NCBI GenBank assembly: GCA_007988745.1
Contig: BJUT01000001.1
Location: forward strand, 1 to 64,000
DNA: 64,000 bases
Direction of reading: 5' to 3'
Source: Pseudoalteromonas atlantica
Lineage (GTDB): Bacteria; Pseudomonadota; Gammaproteobacteria; Enterobacterales; Alteromonadaceae
Shown here: positions 28,197 through 36,797 of the stretch, piece by piece
Layout: each line of letters opens with the position of its first letter
Position numbering within the stretch: position 1 is the stretch's first letter
Notes under the pieces: generated by a model
Databases searched by the model: none
What the model was told of the DNA's origin: nothing
The model's input: only the letters and a program-made list of their open reading frames with translations
Translations under genes and position numbers: made by a program

Positions 28197-29100
28197 TTTA
28201 AAAGTATCAGTTGTTATTGCTGCTTGGAATTCAGAAAAATTTATTAGCAAAGCAATAGATTCGGCGCTTCAACAAAAGGTTTCTCTTGAGGTTATCGTTG
28301 TTGATGATTTTTCAAGCGATAACACCTGTGAGGTTGTTGAGAATTATCGCGATGAGCGGGTTAGGTTAATCAAATCGAATAGCAATGGGGGGCCAGGTTA
28401 TGCACGTAATATTGGATTTGAAGCTGCAAAAGGTAAGTGGATCGCAATTTTAGACTCTGATGATTATTTCTTACCTAATAGATTGAGCGAAATGCTTAAT
28501 TCTGAAGATGATGCTACAGATATTCTTATAGATAATTTTTATATGTGCCGTGAGGGAGAGCAGGCGCTATCTCCCTTTTACACTAATGATGAACTCAAAA
28601 CAGGCAACTTATCCTTAGCAGAATTTATAAGCGGGAATGCAGATTTCATGGGTAAAAAAACCACAGGTTACGTAAAGCCTCTTTTTTTAAAATCGTTTTT
28701 AGTAAAAACAAAAGTGGAATACTGGCCTGAAGTTCGAATTGGTGAGGATTACTACTTTTTAGCATCGTGTTTAGCGGCTAATGCAGTAGCAAAAGTTTTA
28801 GACTTTTTCGGGTATGTATACACCATTAGAGGCGACTCCATTTCTGGCCAGTTAACGGAAGGGCATATTTCAAGGTTTCAGTGGGGCGATAGAAAATTTG
28901 TAGAGATGTATGAACTTAATAAAAGTGAAAATGCAGCTCTTAAAATAAGAAATAGAAACTTATCAAACACTAAAGCTTATATTTTGCTTGTAAAATCAAT
29001 AAAGCGTAAAAAGATTTTAAAATCACTTTCTATTGCAGTTATAAACCCAACAGCTTGCAGGCTGCTATGGTTACCAATACGTAAACGCTTATTAAGTTAA
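28186..29100 (+). CDS. Family 2 glycosyltransferase
   Basis: 304-aa GT-A enzyme. VSVVIAAWNSEKFISKAIDSAL and VIVVDDFSSDNT form the nucleotide-binding half, ILDSDDYFLPNR is the DXD motif, and RIGEDYYFL is the catalytic-base ED motif. The basic C-terminus has several Lys/Arg clusters. It closely resembles the gene at 32138 in layout (DSDDY, GEDY, RGDSISGQ against RENSLSGN), so the two look like paralogues. Sugar and linkage are unknown. Confidence 0.87.
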   Translation: MKADLKVSVVIAAWNSEKFISKAIDSALQQKVSLEVIVVDDFSSDNTCEVVENYRDERVRLIKSNSNGGPGYARNIGFEAAKGKWIAILDSDDYFLPNRLSEMLNSEDDATDILIDNFYMCREGEQALSPFYTNDELKTGNLSLAEFISGNADFMGKKTTGYVKPLFLKSFLVKTKVEYWPEVRIGEDYYFLASCLAANAVAKVLDFFGYVYTIRGDSISGQLTEGHISRFQWGDRKFVEMYELNKSENAALKIRNRNLSNTKAYILLVKSIKRKKILKSLSIAVINPTACRLLWLPIRKRLLS

Positions 29101-29118
29101 GAAAACAGGGAGAGTAAT

Positions 29119-30030
29119 TTGAGAGTATTAGTAGCCGTGTTAACAACAGGAAGTAGAAGCGCGACTTTCGAGCAATGTATTTTAAGTATCCTTGAACAAA
29201 GCTACATTAGCAGCATAGAGCTAAGTATATTAATTGTTGAAAATAATTCCGAATTGACTCAAGTAGTTAATAGCAGCGTGAGTAAGTTTACTAACAATAA
29301 AAAAATTAATCTAATACACGTTTTAGAAACTAAACAAGGGATACCGTTTGCAAGGAATAATGCACTAAATTATGCACAAAATAACCAGTACGACTACTTG
29401 GCATTTATTGATGACGATGCTTATGCAGATAAAAACTGGCTGAACTTACTGTGTGATAAAGCGAAGGGCTATGATGTAGTTGCAGGCCCCCAAAAAGCCA
29501 TATTTCCCAAAGGCACTCATAAATATTTTAACTTAGCCCGTTTGTACCACGAGCGTAAATTAAGGGATGGTGTGATGGTGAAATGGGTTGCTACCAATAA
29601 TATCTTGATTAATGTTAATACACTTAAAAAACTGAATATTAGCTTCAACGAGTCGCTTATTCACGGTGGAGAAGATAAAGAGCTCTTTTTGAGGTTAACA
29701 GCATGTGGTGGCAAAATTAAGTGGGTTAATAATGCAATAGTTCAAGAACATATCGTTATTGAACGCTTAACAACTAAATGGGCTTTACGTCGCTGCTTTA
29801 GAATGGGTGCTACAGGCTTTAAAATTGAAAGCTGTAATAAGACTTTCTTAGGAGCACTTTTTACTTGCTGCTTTAAAGGGGCTGCTTATTTGGCAAAAGG
29901 TTTACTTTCATTTTTGCCATACTTTATTAGTTCGAAGCATACATGTTTAGATAGTTTATGTGACTTATCCCACGGTGTTGGTTTTTTTTATGGGCTCTTC
30001 TCCGGTGGTAATGTTAGGAGCTACGCGTGA
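29119..30030 (+). CDS. Family 2 glycosyltransferase
   Basis: 303-aa GT-A enzyme related to the one at 27241. It has VAVLTTGSRSATFEQCI, AFIDDDAYADKNW (metal motif) and IHGGEDKELFLR. The start is a TTG with CAGGGAGAG upstream; no ATG fits the domain start. Its stop overlaps the GH16 gene by 4 bases (GTGA). Sugar and linkage are unknown. Confidence 0.86.
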   Translation: MRVLVAVLTTGSRSATFEQCILSILEQSYISSIELSILIVENNSELTQVVNSSVSKFTNNKKINLIHVLETKQGIPFARNNALNYAQNNQYDYLAFIDDDAYADKNWLNLLCDKAKGYDVVAGPQKAIFPKGTHKYFNLARLYHERKLRDGVMVKWVATNNILINVNTLKKLNISFNESLIHGGEDKELFLRLTACGGKIKWVNNAIVQEHIVIERLTTKWALRRCFRMGATGFKIESCNKTFLGALFTCCFKGAAYLAKGLLSFLPYFISSKHTCLDSLCDLSHGVGFFYGLFSGGNVRSYA

Positions 30031-30848
30031 AAATACACTTATTTTACTTATTTTACTTCTTTTGCTTACAGGCTTTCTCTTGGCCACTCTATGCACAAGA
30101 GTACAATCAGTTAGTGTGGAGTGATGAGTTTAACAGCGATGGCCTACCTGCTAATGAAAAGTGGGGGTACGAACAAGGCTATGTACGAAATGGTGAAAAA
30201 CAGTTGTATGTAGCAAACAACCTTCATAACGCAAGAGTTAAAGATGGAATTTTAATAATTGAGGCAAGGAAGTTGGAGAGTGTAGAAACTAGTCTATGGG
30301 ATGAATTATTTGACTCTCCAAAACCTATGTATACATCTGCTAGTTTAACTACACGTAATTTGCATTCATGGACGAATGCAAAAATTGAAGTACGTGCTAA
30401 ATTACCCCATGGCATTGGAGTTTGGCCTGCAATATGGCTACTTGGAGTCGATAAGCAAGGCAAAGGCTGGCCAGCTAAAGGCGAAATAGACATGATGGAA
30501 TATGTTGGTTACCAAAAAGATAAAGTGCATATAGCTCTGCATACTAAGATAAGAAATCACCAGAATAAAAAAGCGATAAATAAGGGGTTTACATTAAAAA
30601 ATCTCTTATCTGAATATCATATATATGCTGTTGAAAAATATTCTAATGTTATTAAGTTTTTTATTGATGATAAGCTAGTTTTTAGTTATGAAAAAGAAGA
30701 TGATAATACCGAATCATGGCCTTTTGATGAGCCGATGTATTTAATAATTAACTTAGCAATTGGTGGTTCTTGGGGAGGAAAACATGGAATTGATGATTCT
30801 ATATTTCCTCAGCAGTTTTTAATAGATTATGTCAGGGTTTATCAGTAG
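30027..30848 (+). CDS. Secreted family 16 glycoside hydrolase
   Basis: 273-aa beta-glycanase with a signal peptide (about 1-23, ending LYAQ). The GH16 active site KGEIDMMEY carries nucleophile Glu153, helper Asp155 and acid/base Glu158. GVWPAIWLLG upstream and NLAIGGSWGG near the C-terminus are family strands. Enzymes of this group cut beta-1,3 or mixed beta-glucans, and ExoK-like members trim exopolysaccharide made by their own cluster. Its placement between glycosyltransferase genes suggests that role, although a nutritional laminarinase is possible. The start is GTG. Confidence 0.9.
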   Translation: MKIHLFYLFYFFCLQAFSWPLYAQEYNQLVWSDEFNSDGLPANEKWGYEQGYVRNGEKQLYVANNLHNARVKDGILIIEARKLESVETSLWDELFDSPKPMYTSASLTTRNLHSWTNAKIEVRAKLPHGIGVWPAIWLLGVDKQGKGWPAKGEIDMMEYVGYQKDKVHIALHTKIRNHQNKKAINKGFTLKNLLSEYHIYAVEKYSNVIKFFIDDKLVFSYEKEDDNTESWPFDEPMYLIINLAIGGSWGGKHGIDDSIFPQQFLIDYVRVYQ

Positions 30849-30917
30849 GAATGTAATTGATAAAGTTTTAACTTTGATGCTTTTATATAAAAGCAAAGCA
30901 ATGGATGGTAATGAGTG

Positions 30918-32087
30918 ATGGTGATATTTTTTATTTCGGTATTTATTTTATTATATATATATGTTTTTTTTCCTTTAATCATATACATTTTTGGTGCTGT
31001 TAAAAAAGAGTATGTAAATACCACATTTACAGCTAATGATAAGAGTATCGTTATTGTCGTACCAGCTCATAACGAAGAATCAGTGATCAGCAAAAAAATC
31101 GAAAACCACTTGGCTTTAGATTACGATAAAGCGAGCTATAAAGTACTAGTAATATCAGATACGTCAACAGATCAAACTGTTTCAATAACCAAAAGTTATG
31201 TAGATAAATATCCTGGAAGAGTCGAATTATTTGAAGTAAGTGATGGCTTGGGGAAAACTAACGCAATCAATAAAGCTTTAGCTGGTGTTGAATGTGATTT
31301 TTTAGTTTTTTCCGACGCTAATGTTTATTTGAAAAAAGATGCATTATTGCAAATTTCAAAGTGCTATAAAGACGACGAAGTAGGTGGGGTTGCAGGTCAA
31401 TTAATTTATACAAACGATGATCTTGAAGGAGCAGCACAAAGTAATGGCTTGTATTGGAAATACGAAGAAATGATTAAAAAATCAGAGTCTTTATCTGGCT
31501 CAATGATGGGTGCAGATGGTTCTATTTTTTCTATAAGAACAAGCTTATTAAGAGAGCTTCCAGTGCATGTGCTTGATGACTTCTGCTCGTCTATGGGCGT
31601 TATCAATCAGGGTTATAAGCTAAAGTTTGATGATACTATAGTTGCTTATGAAAAAGGTGCTGAAAGTACCGCAGAAGAATTCCCGAGAAAAATCAGAATT
31701 AGTAATCGCTCTTATAATAGCTATAAGCATTTACGATCAGAATGTTTAAATACTTTGTCGCTTTTTAATTTATGGAAGCTTTACTCACATAAAGTATTAC
31801 GTTGGTATAGTTTATTATTTATGGTGTTGGCATTAGTTTCTAATGTGTATTTAGCGATTTTTGAGAGTGGTTATTTATTTAAAGTAATCTTAATAGCGCA
31901 AGTCTCGTTTTATATAATGGCTGTATTATCTTGGTTTGAAAAATTTCCTAAAGTGCCTGTTGTTTCAAAAATAGCTGTCATTGCAGAATACTTTACTATG
32001 GCGAATATTGCTGCGGGTATTGGTATATTACAGTCAATTACAGGTAAAAAAACGGTTACTTGGAAAAAAGCAAATTCTACAAGGTGA
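30918..32087 (+). CDS. Membrane-anchored family 2 glycosyltransferase
   Basis: About 389 aa. One N-terminal membrane segment (about 3-28) is followed by a GT-A domain with VVPAHNEESVI, VISDTSTDQT, VFSDANVYLKKDAL and VDDF-like LDDFCSSMG. Two to three C-terminal membrane segments (about 295-370) follow. This is the layout of processive-type synthases, but a QxxRW motif is not evident (RKIRISNRSYNS lies near the place), so it may add single sugars. GTG at 30915 is an alternative start one codon earlier. Confidence 0.85.
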   Translation: MVIFFISVFILLYIYVFFPLIIYIFGAVKKEYVNTTFTANDKSIVIVVPAHNEESVISKKIENHLALDYDKASYKVLVISDTSTDQTVSITKSYVDKYPGRVELFEVSDGLGKTNAINKALAGVECDFLVFSDANVYLKKDALLQISKCYKDDEVGGVAGQLIYTNDDLEGAAQSNGLYWKYEEMIKKSESLSGSMMGADGSIFSIRTSLLRELPVHVLDDFCSSMGVINQGYKLKFDDTIVAYEKGAESTAEEFPRKIRISNRSYNSYKHLRSECLNTLSLFNLWKLYSHKVLRWYSLLFMVLALVSNVYLAIFESGYLFKVILIAQVSFYIMAVLSWFEKFPKVPVVSKIAVIAEYFTMANIAAGIGILQSITGKKTVTWKKANSTR

Positions 32088-32137
32088 ATATACGTTGTAA
32101 AGGCTAACAGTGTAAAAGTTAACAATAGGGATATATT

Positions 32138-33094
32138 TTGTCTGAGAACGATACTATAGCAGTTATTATTGCTGCTTATAATGCAGAAAAAACAATTACT
32201 AGAGCAGTAGAATCAGTAGTCAATGATAAATTTGTTAACCAAGTGATAGTTGTTGATGATTGCTCTACAGATAACACAATGCAAGTTTTAACCTGTTTAA
32301 ATGCTAAGTTCTCTAAAGTAAGTATCTTTTCTACTGAAGTGAATAGTGGTCCCGGGAAGGCACGTAATATTGCCCTTTCTAGGGCGACTTCAAAATGGGT
32401 TACTGTGTTAGATTCTGATGATTACATTGAAACTGGTCGTTATGAAAAACTATTAGCTTATAGTGAAGGCGAAGACTTAATTGCTGATGATAAGTTTCGT
32501 ATAAATGAAACTGACCCGCTAGCACGTAAAACAAAGATGCTTGGAGACAGGCAGGACTTTCCGGCAATAATATCTTTATCAGATTTTATTGAATCAAACA
32601 TTACTAAAAAAGGTGAGTTTAGAAAAGAGCTCGGGTTTATAAAACCAATCATAAAGCGTCAGTTTTTAGAAAAATACAATTTAAGCTACCAAGAAAATAT
32701 GCGTCTTGGTGAAGATTATGAGTTCTATTGCCGCTGCTTAATTTTGGGCGCAAAACTGAAGTTAATTGAAGCATCTGGCTATGTAGCTCTTGTTAGAGAA
32801 AATTCCCTCTCTGGCAACCATAGTAAAACTGATTTAATTCATTTAAGAGATTGTGACTACGCACTTGCAAAAATAAAAAGTTTATCGAGCCAAGAAAGAA
32901 AGTTACTACTACGTCACGCTAAAAGTATTAATATGAAAATTCAATGGATTTGCTTTTATTCATCTATAAAAAATAAGCGCTATAAAACAACAATTAAATC
33001 TATTACTAATTCCTTTTCAGCTTTTATTTTTATTTTAAAAAATTTAAGGACTCAGTTTTTCATTCGCGTAGTTAAAAGAAGATTAAATAAGTGA
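32138..33094 (+). CDS. Family 2 glycosyltransferase
   Basis: 318-aa GT-A enzyme with VIIAAYNAEKTITRAVESVV, VVDDCSTDNT, VLDSDDYIETGRY and RLGEDYEFYCR. It looks paralogous to the gene at 28186. It starts with TTG behind AATAGGG, an unusual start that may keep expression low. The basic C-terminus could bind membrane. It overlaps the flippase gene by 4 bases. Confidence 0.86.
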   Translation: MSENDTIAVIIAAYNAEKTITRAVESVVNDKFVNQVIVVDDCSTDNTMQVLTCLNAKFSKVSIFSTEVNSGPGKARNIALSRATSKWVTVLDSDDYIETGRYEKLLAYSEGEDLIADDKFRINETDPLARKTKMLGDRQDFPAIISLSDFIESNITKKGEFRKELGFIKPIIKRQFLEKYNLSYQENMRLGEDYEFYCRCLILGAKLKLIEASGYVALVRENSLSGNHSKTDLIHLRDCDYALAKIKSLSSQERKLLLRHAKSINMKIQWICFYSSIKNKRYKTTIKSITNSFSAFIFILKNLRTQFFIRVVKRRLNK

Positions 33095-34566
33095 GCATAA
33101 ATAAATCTTATGGAATTCTTTGGCTATTTGTCAGTAAGTTTTTTCCGCCAATAATTAATTTTGCTGTATTTACGTATTCAGCACGTATTTTAGCTCCAGA
33201 AGATTTCGGTCTAATCGCATTCTCACTGTCAATTATTTATATATCTAGTAGTTTTATGCCTGTTGGCTGGCGTGAATCGATAATAAAATACCAAATAGAT
33301 GATACCTTAACGATTAGTAGTATTTTTTGGCTCCACTTTTTTGTTTCAATAATATTGGTGCTACTAATACTCGCTTTTTGTTTAGTTTCATTCTTCGACT
33401 TCCAGACAGAAATATTCAATATCGCTTTATCAATATTTTGCCTAAAACTAATTTTTGATGGGCTTTATGCTACATTAAATATAGTGCTTTTGAAGGAACA
33501 AAAGTATGCACATTTAGCTTTAAGAACATTTTTTTCAGGAGTTTTATCAGCTACTATAATAATAACATTACTTGTTTTAGATTATGGTATATGGGCATTA
33601 ATTTGGTCACAGGTGGTGCTGTCCATTTTCAACTTTTTAGTAGTGTACATTCCAACCAGAGATAAAGTGAAATTTATATTCAAGTTTAATTGTATTATTA
33701 AGCTTAATTCATTTGCTATATATACCACTTTAACAAATGGCCTTACTTTTGCTTTAAGTCATTATGAGTCACTAATTATTGGTAGTATATTAGGTAATAG
33801 ACAGCTTGGTTTTTACAGTGTGGCAAAAAGGTTATCTACTATAATGAATGAGGTTTTTATTGGTACAGTCTCAGAAGTTAGCTTCCCCATATTGGCGAAA
33901 ACGCAAGCACAGAATGGCAACCTTAAAAAAGGTTTTTTAAACTCTGTTTATTTTTCAGTTTTGCTTCTATATCCTGTTTTTATTTTTTTACTTGCATATT
34001 CAACTGATATTTTTGTTGTCTTATTTACAGAGAAATGGATTGAATCTGTATTAATATTTAAAGCGTTTTGTATCGTTTACATGATTGTGATATTAGGTAT
34101 CCCACAGAAAAATATTATTTTATTAACCAACAATGCTAAATGGTGGTTTAAATTACAGCTAAAGTTATCTTTAATCATAGTGCCGTTAACCACAATAAGT
34201 TTATTTTGGGGGCTTAATTACTTTTTAGCCGCTTTGATACTTGGAAAGTTAACCTATTGCAGTGCATCAATGGCGCGTTCTTGTAAATTATTAAATATAA
34301 CTATTAGTGAATATCTTACAAGTCTTACATCACCTGTTATCTGTGCTGTCATAAGTATATTACTAACACTAAGTTTAAGTAACATCTTTTATTTAGGGAC
34401 AACAATTTTAGAAATAGTTATAGAAGGGTTATTCTTTATAGTTATCTATTTCACATTAATGTACCTCTTTGACGGAGGTAAACTGACGTCAAGCGCCTTA
34501 AGTATTTTTCCAAAAAACAAAATTATTTTAAAATTAGCACATAAACAAAATTATAAGGAAATTTGA
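33091..34566 (+). CDS. Wzx-type polysaccharide flippase (MOP superfamily)
   Basis: 491-aa inner-membrane protein with 12-14 hydrophobic segments. ARILAPEDFGLIAFSLSI near the N-terminus and LGNRQLGFYSVAKRL in the middle are typical of the polysaccharide transporter family (PST/WzxC-like). It would move the undecaprenyl-linked repeat unit to the periplasm for the polymerase. GTG start, GTGA overlap with the preceding gene. The sequence is strikingly AT-rich even for this locus. Confidence 0.9.
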   Translation: MSINKSYGILWLFVSKFFPPIINFAVFTYSARILAPEDFGLIAFSLSIIYISSSFMPVGWRESIIKYQIDDTLTISSIFWLHFFVSIILVLLILAFCLVSFFDFQTEIFNIALSIFCLKLIFDGLYATLNIVLLKEQKYAHLALRTFFSGVLSATIIITLLVLDYGIWALIWSQVVLSIFNFLVVYIPTRDKVKFIFKFNCIIKLNSFAIYTTLTNGLTFALSHYESLIIGSILGNRQLGFYSVAKRLSTIMNEVFIGTVSEVSFPILAKTQAQNGNLKKGFLNSVYFSVLLLYPVFIFLLAYSTDIFVVLFTEKWIESVLIFKAFCIVYMIVILGIPQKNIILLTNNAKWWFKLQLKLSLIIVPLTTISLFWGLNYFLAALILGKLTYCSASMARSCKLLNITISEYLTSLTSPVICAVISILLTLSLSNIFYLGTTILEIVIEGLFFIVIYFTLMYLFDGGKLTSSALSIFPKNKIILKLAHKQNYKEI

Positions 34567-34567
34567 A

Positions 34568-35449
34568 GTGAAATTAACCTATTTTTCAGGTCACGTACCT
34601 AACTTCGGTGATGAGCTAAATAAATATATGTGGGATTCGCTAGTTTCACCTAGCTTTTTTGATGAAGACGACTCAAAGCTATTTTTAGGTATTGGCTCTA
34701 TTTTGTGGGATTACTTACCTAAGAAACCAAAAAAAATAGTGATGGGCTCAGGTTATGGTGGTTATACCCCAAAACCAGACGTCCATGATAGCAGTTGGGA
34801 TATTGCGTTTGTAAGAGGGCCAAGGACTGCTGCAGCTTTAAATATAAACCCTTCTTTAGCAATTACCGATGCCGCAATATTAACGCACTTTATGCAGCTA
34901 CCTAAACAGAGTAAAAAGTATAAGGTTAGTTTTATGCCGCATTATGAAAGCATAACCCGTGGAAATTGGCAGGAAGTTTGTACACATGCGGGCATAAATT
35001 TTATAGATCCTACAAACCCTGATGTTTTATTTTCCTTAAGTGAAATAGACAAAACTGAATTACTTATTACTGAAGCAATGCATGGGACTATTTTAGCTGA
35101 CACATTAAGGGTACCTTGGGTTGCACTAAAGCCAATACTTCCGATACACCATAATAAATGGTTCGACTGGGCTGAATCACTGGATATAAATTTAGAGTTT
35201 AGCCAAATGCCAAGTTCATCTATCAAGGACACATGGTCTCAAATGACCGGTAAGCTAGGGGCTGGTAAACGAAGTAGACAATTCGCTAAAGTTTTGAGTT
35301 TTACAGACAAATATTACATTGATAATGCCAGCGATAAATTGTTGAAGTTAGCTAAAACGGGTGGCCAGTTAAGTGATGATAAAATATTTGAGTTAAAAGC
35401 TGATATGGCTTTGAGTAAGTTATCACAGTATTGTGATTTAATAATATAA
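34568..35449 (+). CDS. Polysaccharide pyruvyl transferase family protein
   Basis: 293-aa protein of the pyruvyltransferase family, which adds ketal-linked pyruvate from phosphoenolpyruvate to a sugar. Visible marks are FGDELNKYMWDSL at the N-terminus, LFLGIGSIL, VMGSGYGG, FVRGPRTAAAL, ITDAAIL and ITEAMHGTILADTLRVPWVAL. GTG start one base after the flippase stop, with AAGGAA upstream. Pyruvylation would give the polymer negative charge. Confidence 0.87.
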   Translation: MKLTYFSGHVPNFGDELNKYMWDSLVSPSFFDEDDSKLFLGIGSILWDYLPKKPKKIVMGSGYGGYTPKPDVHDSSWDIAFVRGPRTAAALNINPSLAITDAAILTHFMQLPKQSKKYKVSFMPHYESITRGNWQEVCTHAGINFIDPTNPDVLFSLSEIDKTELLITEAMHGTILADTLRVPWVALKPILPIHHNKWFDWAESLDINLEFSQMPSSSIKDTWSQMTGKLGAGKRSRQFAKVLSFTDKYYIDNASDKLLKLAKTGGQLSDDKIFELKADMALSKLSQYCDLII

Positions 35450-35500
35450 AATTAGTATTAAAATAGAATTCATATGGGCTGTAATATAAAGGAATATATA

Positions 35501-36493
35501 ATGGATATAGTAAATGTAGGAGTTGTTATTCCTTTTTATCAAAAAGAAAATGGACTTTTATTCAATGCGCTGAATTCAATTTTTAAGCAAAAAGTTGTCG
35601 GTGTAAAATTCATAATTACTATCGTAGATGATGGTTCACCTATTAAAGCACTAAGTGAAGTTAATGAGTTAATATTACCTCAAAACTGTACTCTAAAGGT
35701 TATCGAGCAACATAACCAAGGTCCTGCTGCGGCTAGGAACCTAGCCCTTGATTATCTAAGTGAACAGAATATATCAGTGGTTTCATTTTTAGATTCAGAT
35801 GATTGTTGGTTAGACTTTCATATAGAGACTGCAATCAAAGCATTGTGTGCAGACAATGCTGATTTTTATTTTTCAGATCATAGTCGCTTTGACTCCGAGC
35901 ATTCTTTATTTAAAGAAGTTGGCTGTTTTAATGATTTTGATAGAGCTTGCAAAGAATACAATATTCATAAAGAAAAAGAGCTTGCAATACTCAGTGGTGA
36001 GGATTGTTTTAGCTTGTTTCTAAAATATTATATAAGCCAAACTTCAAGTGTAGTGTATAAATTTGATAACCTCAAAGATCACCGTTTTGATGAGTCATTA
36101 CTTAGTGCAGGAGAGGATTATTTTCTTTGGTTACAGCTGGTAAATAGCTCTAATAAGGTTGTATTTTCTTTTAAAAAAGGTGTTTATTGTGGTAGAGGAG
36201 TGAACATATTTTTTGATTCATTTGACTGGTCAAAGAAAGAAGCTGCAAGCAGGATCGGATACGAAGCTTTATTTTATAGAAAAATCTATACGCACTTTAA
36301 TTTAAATTGTAACCAGAAAAAAATTGTTAAATCTAATGTTTCTCGACTTGAAGAACAATATTCATATTTATTAGTAAAGCATGTAATTACTGGTAAAGGT
36401 TTAAATAAAGGGTTGTTGATTAAAATATTTAGGACGAGTCCAGCTACCTTAATTTTATTACCCCTAAGGTTATTTAACTTTATATTAAAATGA
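35501..36493 (+). CDS. Family 2 glycosyltransferase
   Basis: 330-aa GT-A enzyme. VGVVIPFYQKENGLLFNAL, TIVDDGSPI, NQGPAAARNLALDYL, SFLDSDDCWLD and SAGEDYFLW are the domain marks. ATG 35501 is preferred to ATG 35474 because AAAGGA lies at good spacing and the longer form adds nine unrelated residues. It is the last gene of the variable block; a 304-base gap with a probable promoter follows. Confidence 0.87.
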   Translation: MDIVNVGVVIPFYQKENGLLFNALNSIFKQKVVGVKFIITIVDDGSPIKALSEVNELILPQNCTLKVIEQHNQGPAAARNLALDYLSEQNISVVSFLDSDDCWLDFHIETAIKALCADNADFYFSDHSRFDSEHSLFKEVGCFNDFDRACKEYNIHKEKELAILSGEDCFSLFLKYYISQTSSVVYKFDNLKDHRFDESLLSAGEDYFLWLQLVNSSNKVVFSFKKGVYCGRGVNIFFDSFDWSKKEAASRIGYEALFYRKIYTHFNLNCNQKKIVKSNVSRLEEQYSYLLVKHVITGKGLNKGLLIKIFRTSPATLILLPLRLFNFILK

Positions 36494-36797
36494 AAATGTG
36501 ATTTTTAATATAATATGGTGGCAGGCTCTGGGTAAGGTGAAGAAGTTTTGTTTGTAAAACGTTTATAAATATTAGTTTATTTTAAGCTAAATAGAATTTT
36601 GAATGAAAGATTTGTTTAACTTTGTTTAACTTTGTTTAGCTTAGTTTATATTTATTTTTATTTTGTATGTATGCTGATTTATTATTTTAATTCACGTATA
36701 ACTGGATTGTATTATTGAATCTTTGAATATACTCATATAACATAATTTACGCTTTTGTAAGCATTCTCACTTCAAGATATCTATAAGGATTAATAGT
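36494..36797. promoter_or_regulatory. Leader region of vps-like module with three 10-bp repeats
   Basis: 304 bases without a gene. Three tandem decamers (TTTGTTTAAC twice, then TTTGTTTAGC) lie at 36611-36640, exactly one helical turn apart. Upstream, GGTGGCAGGCTCTGG (36517-36531) weakly resembles JUMPstart/ops (GGCGGTAG, 6 of 8). These suggest a regulated promoter or antitermination leader for the downstream module; both are inferences. Confidence 0.4.
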
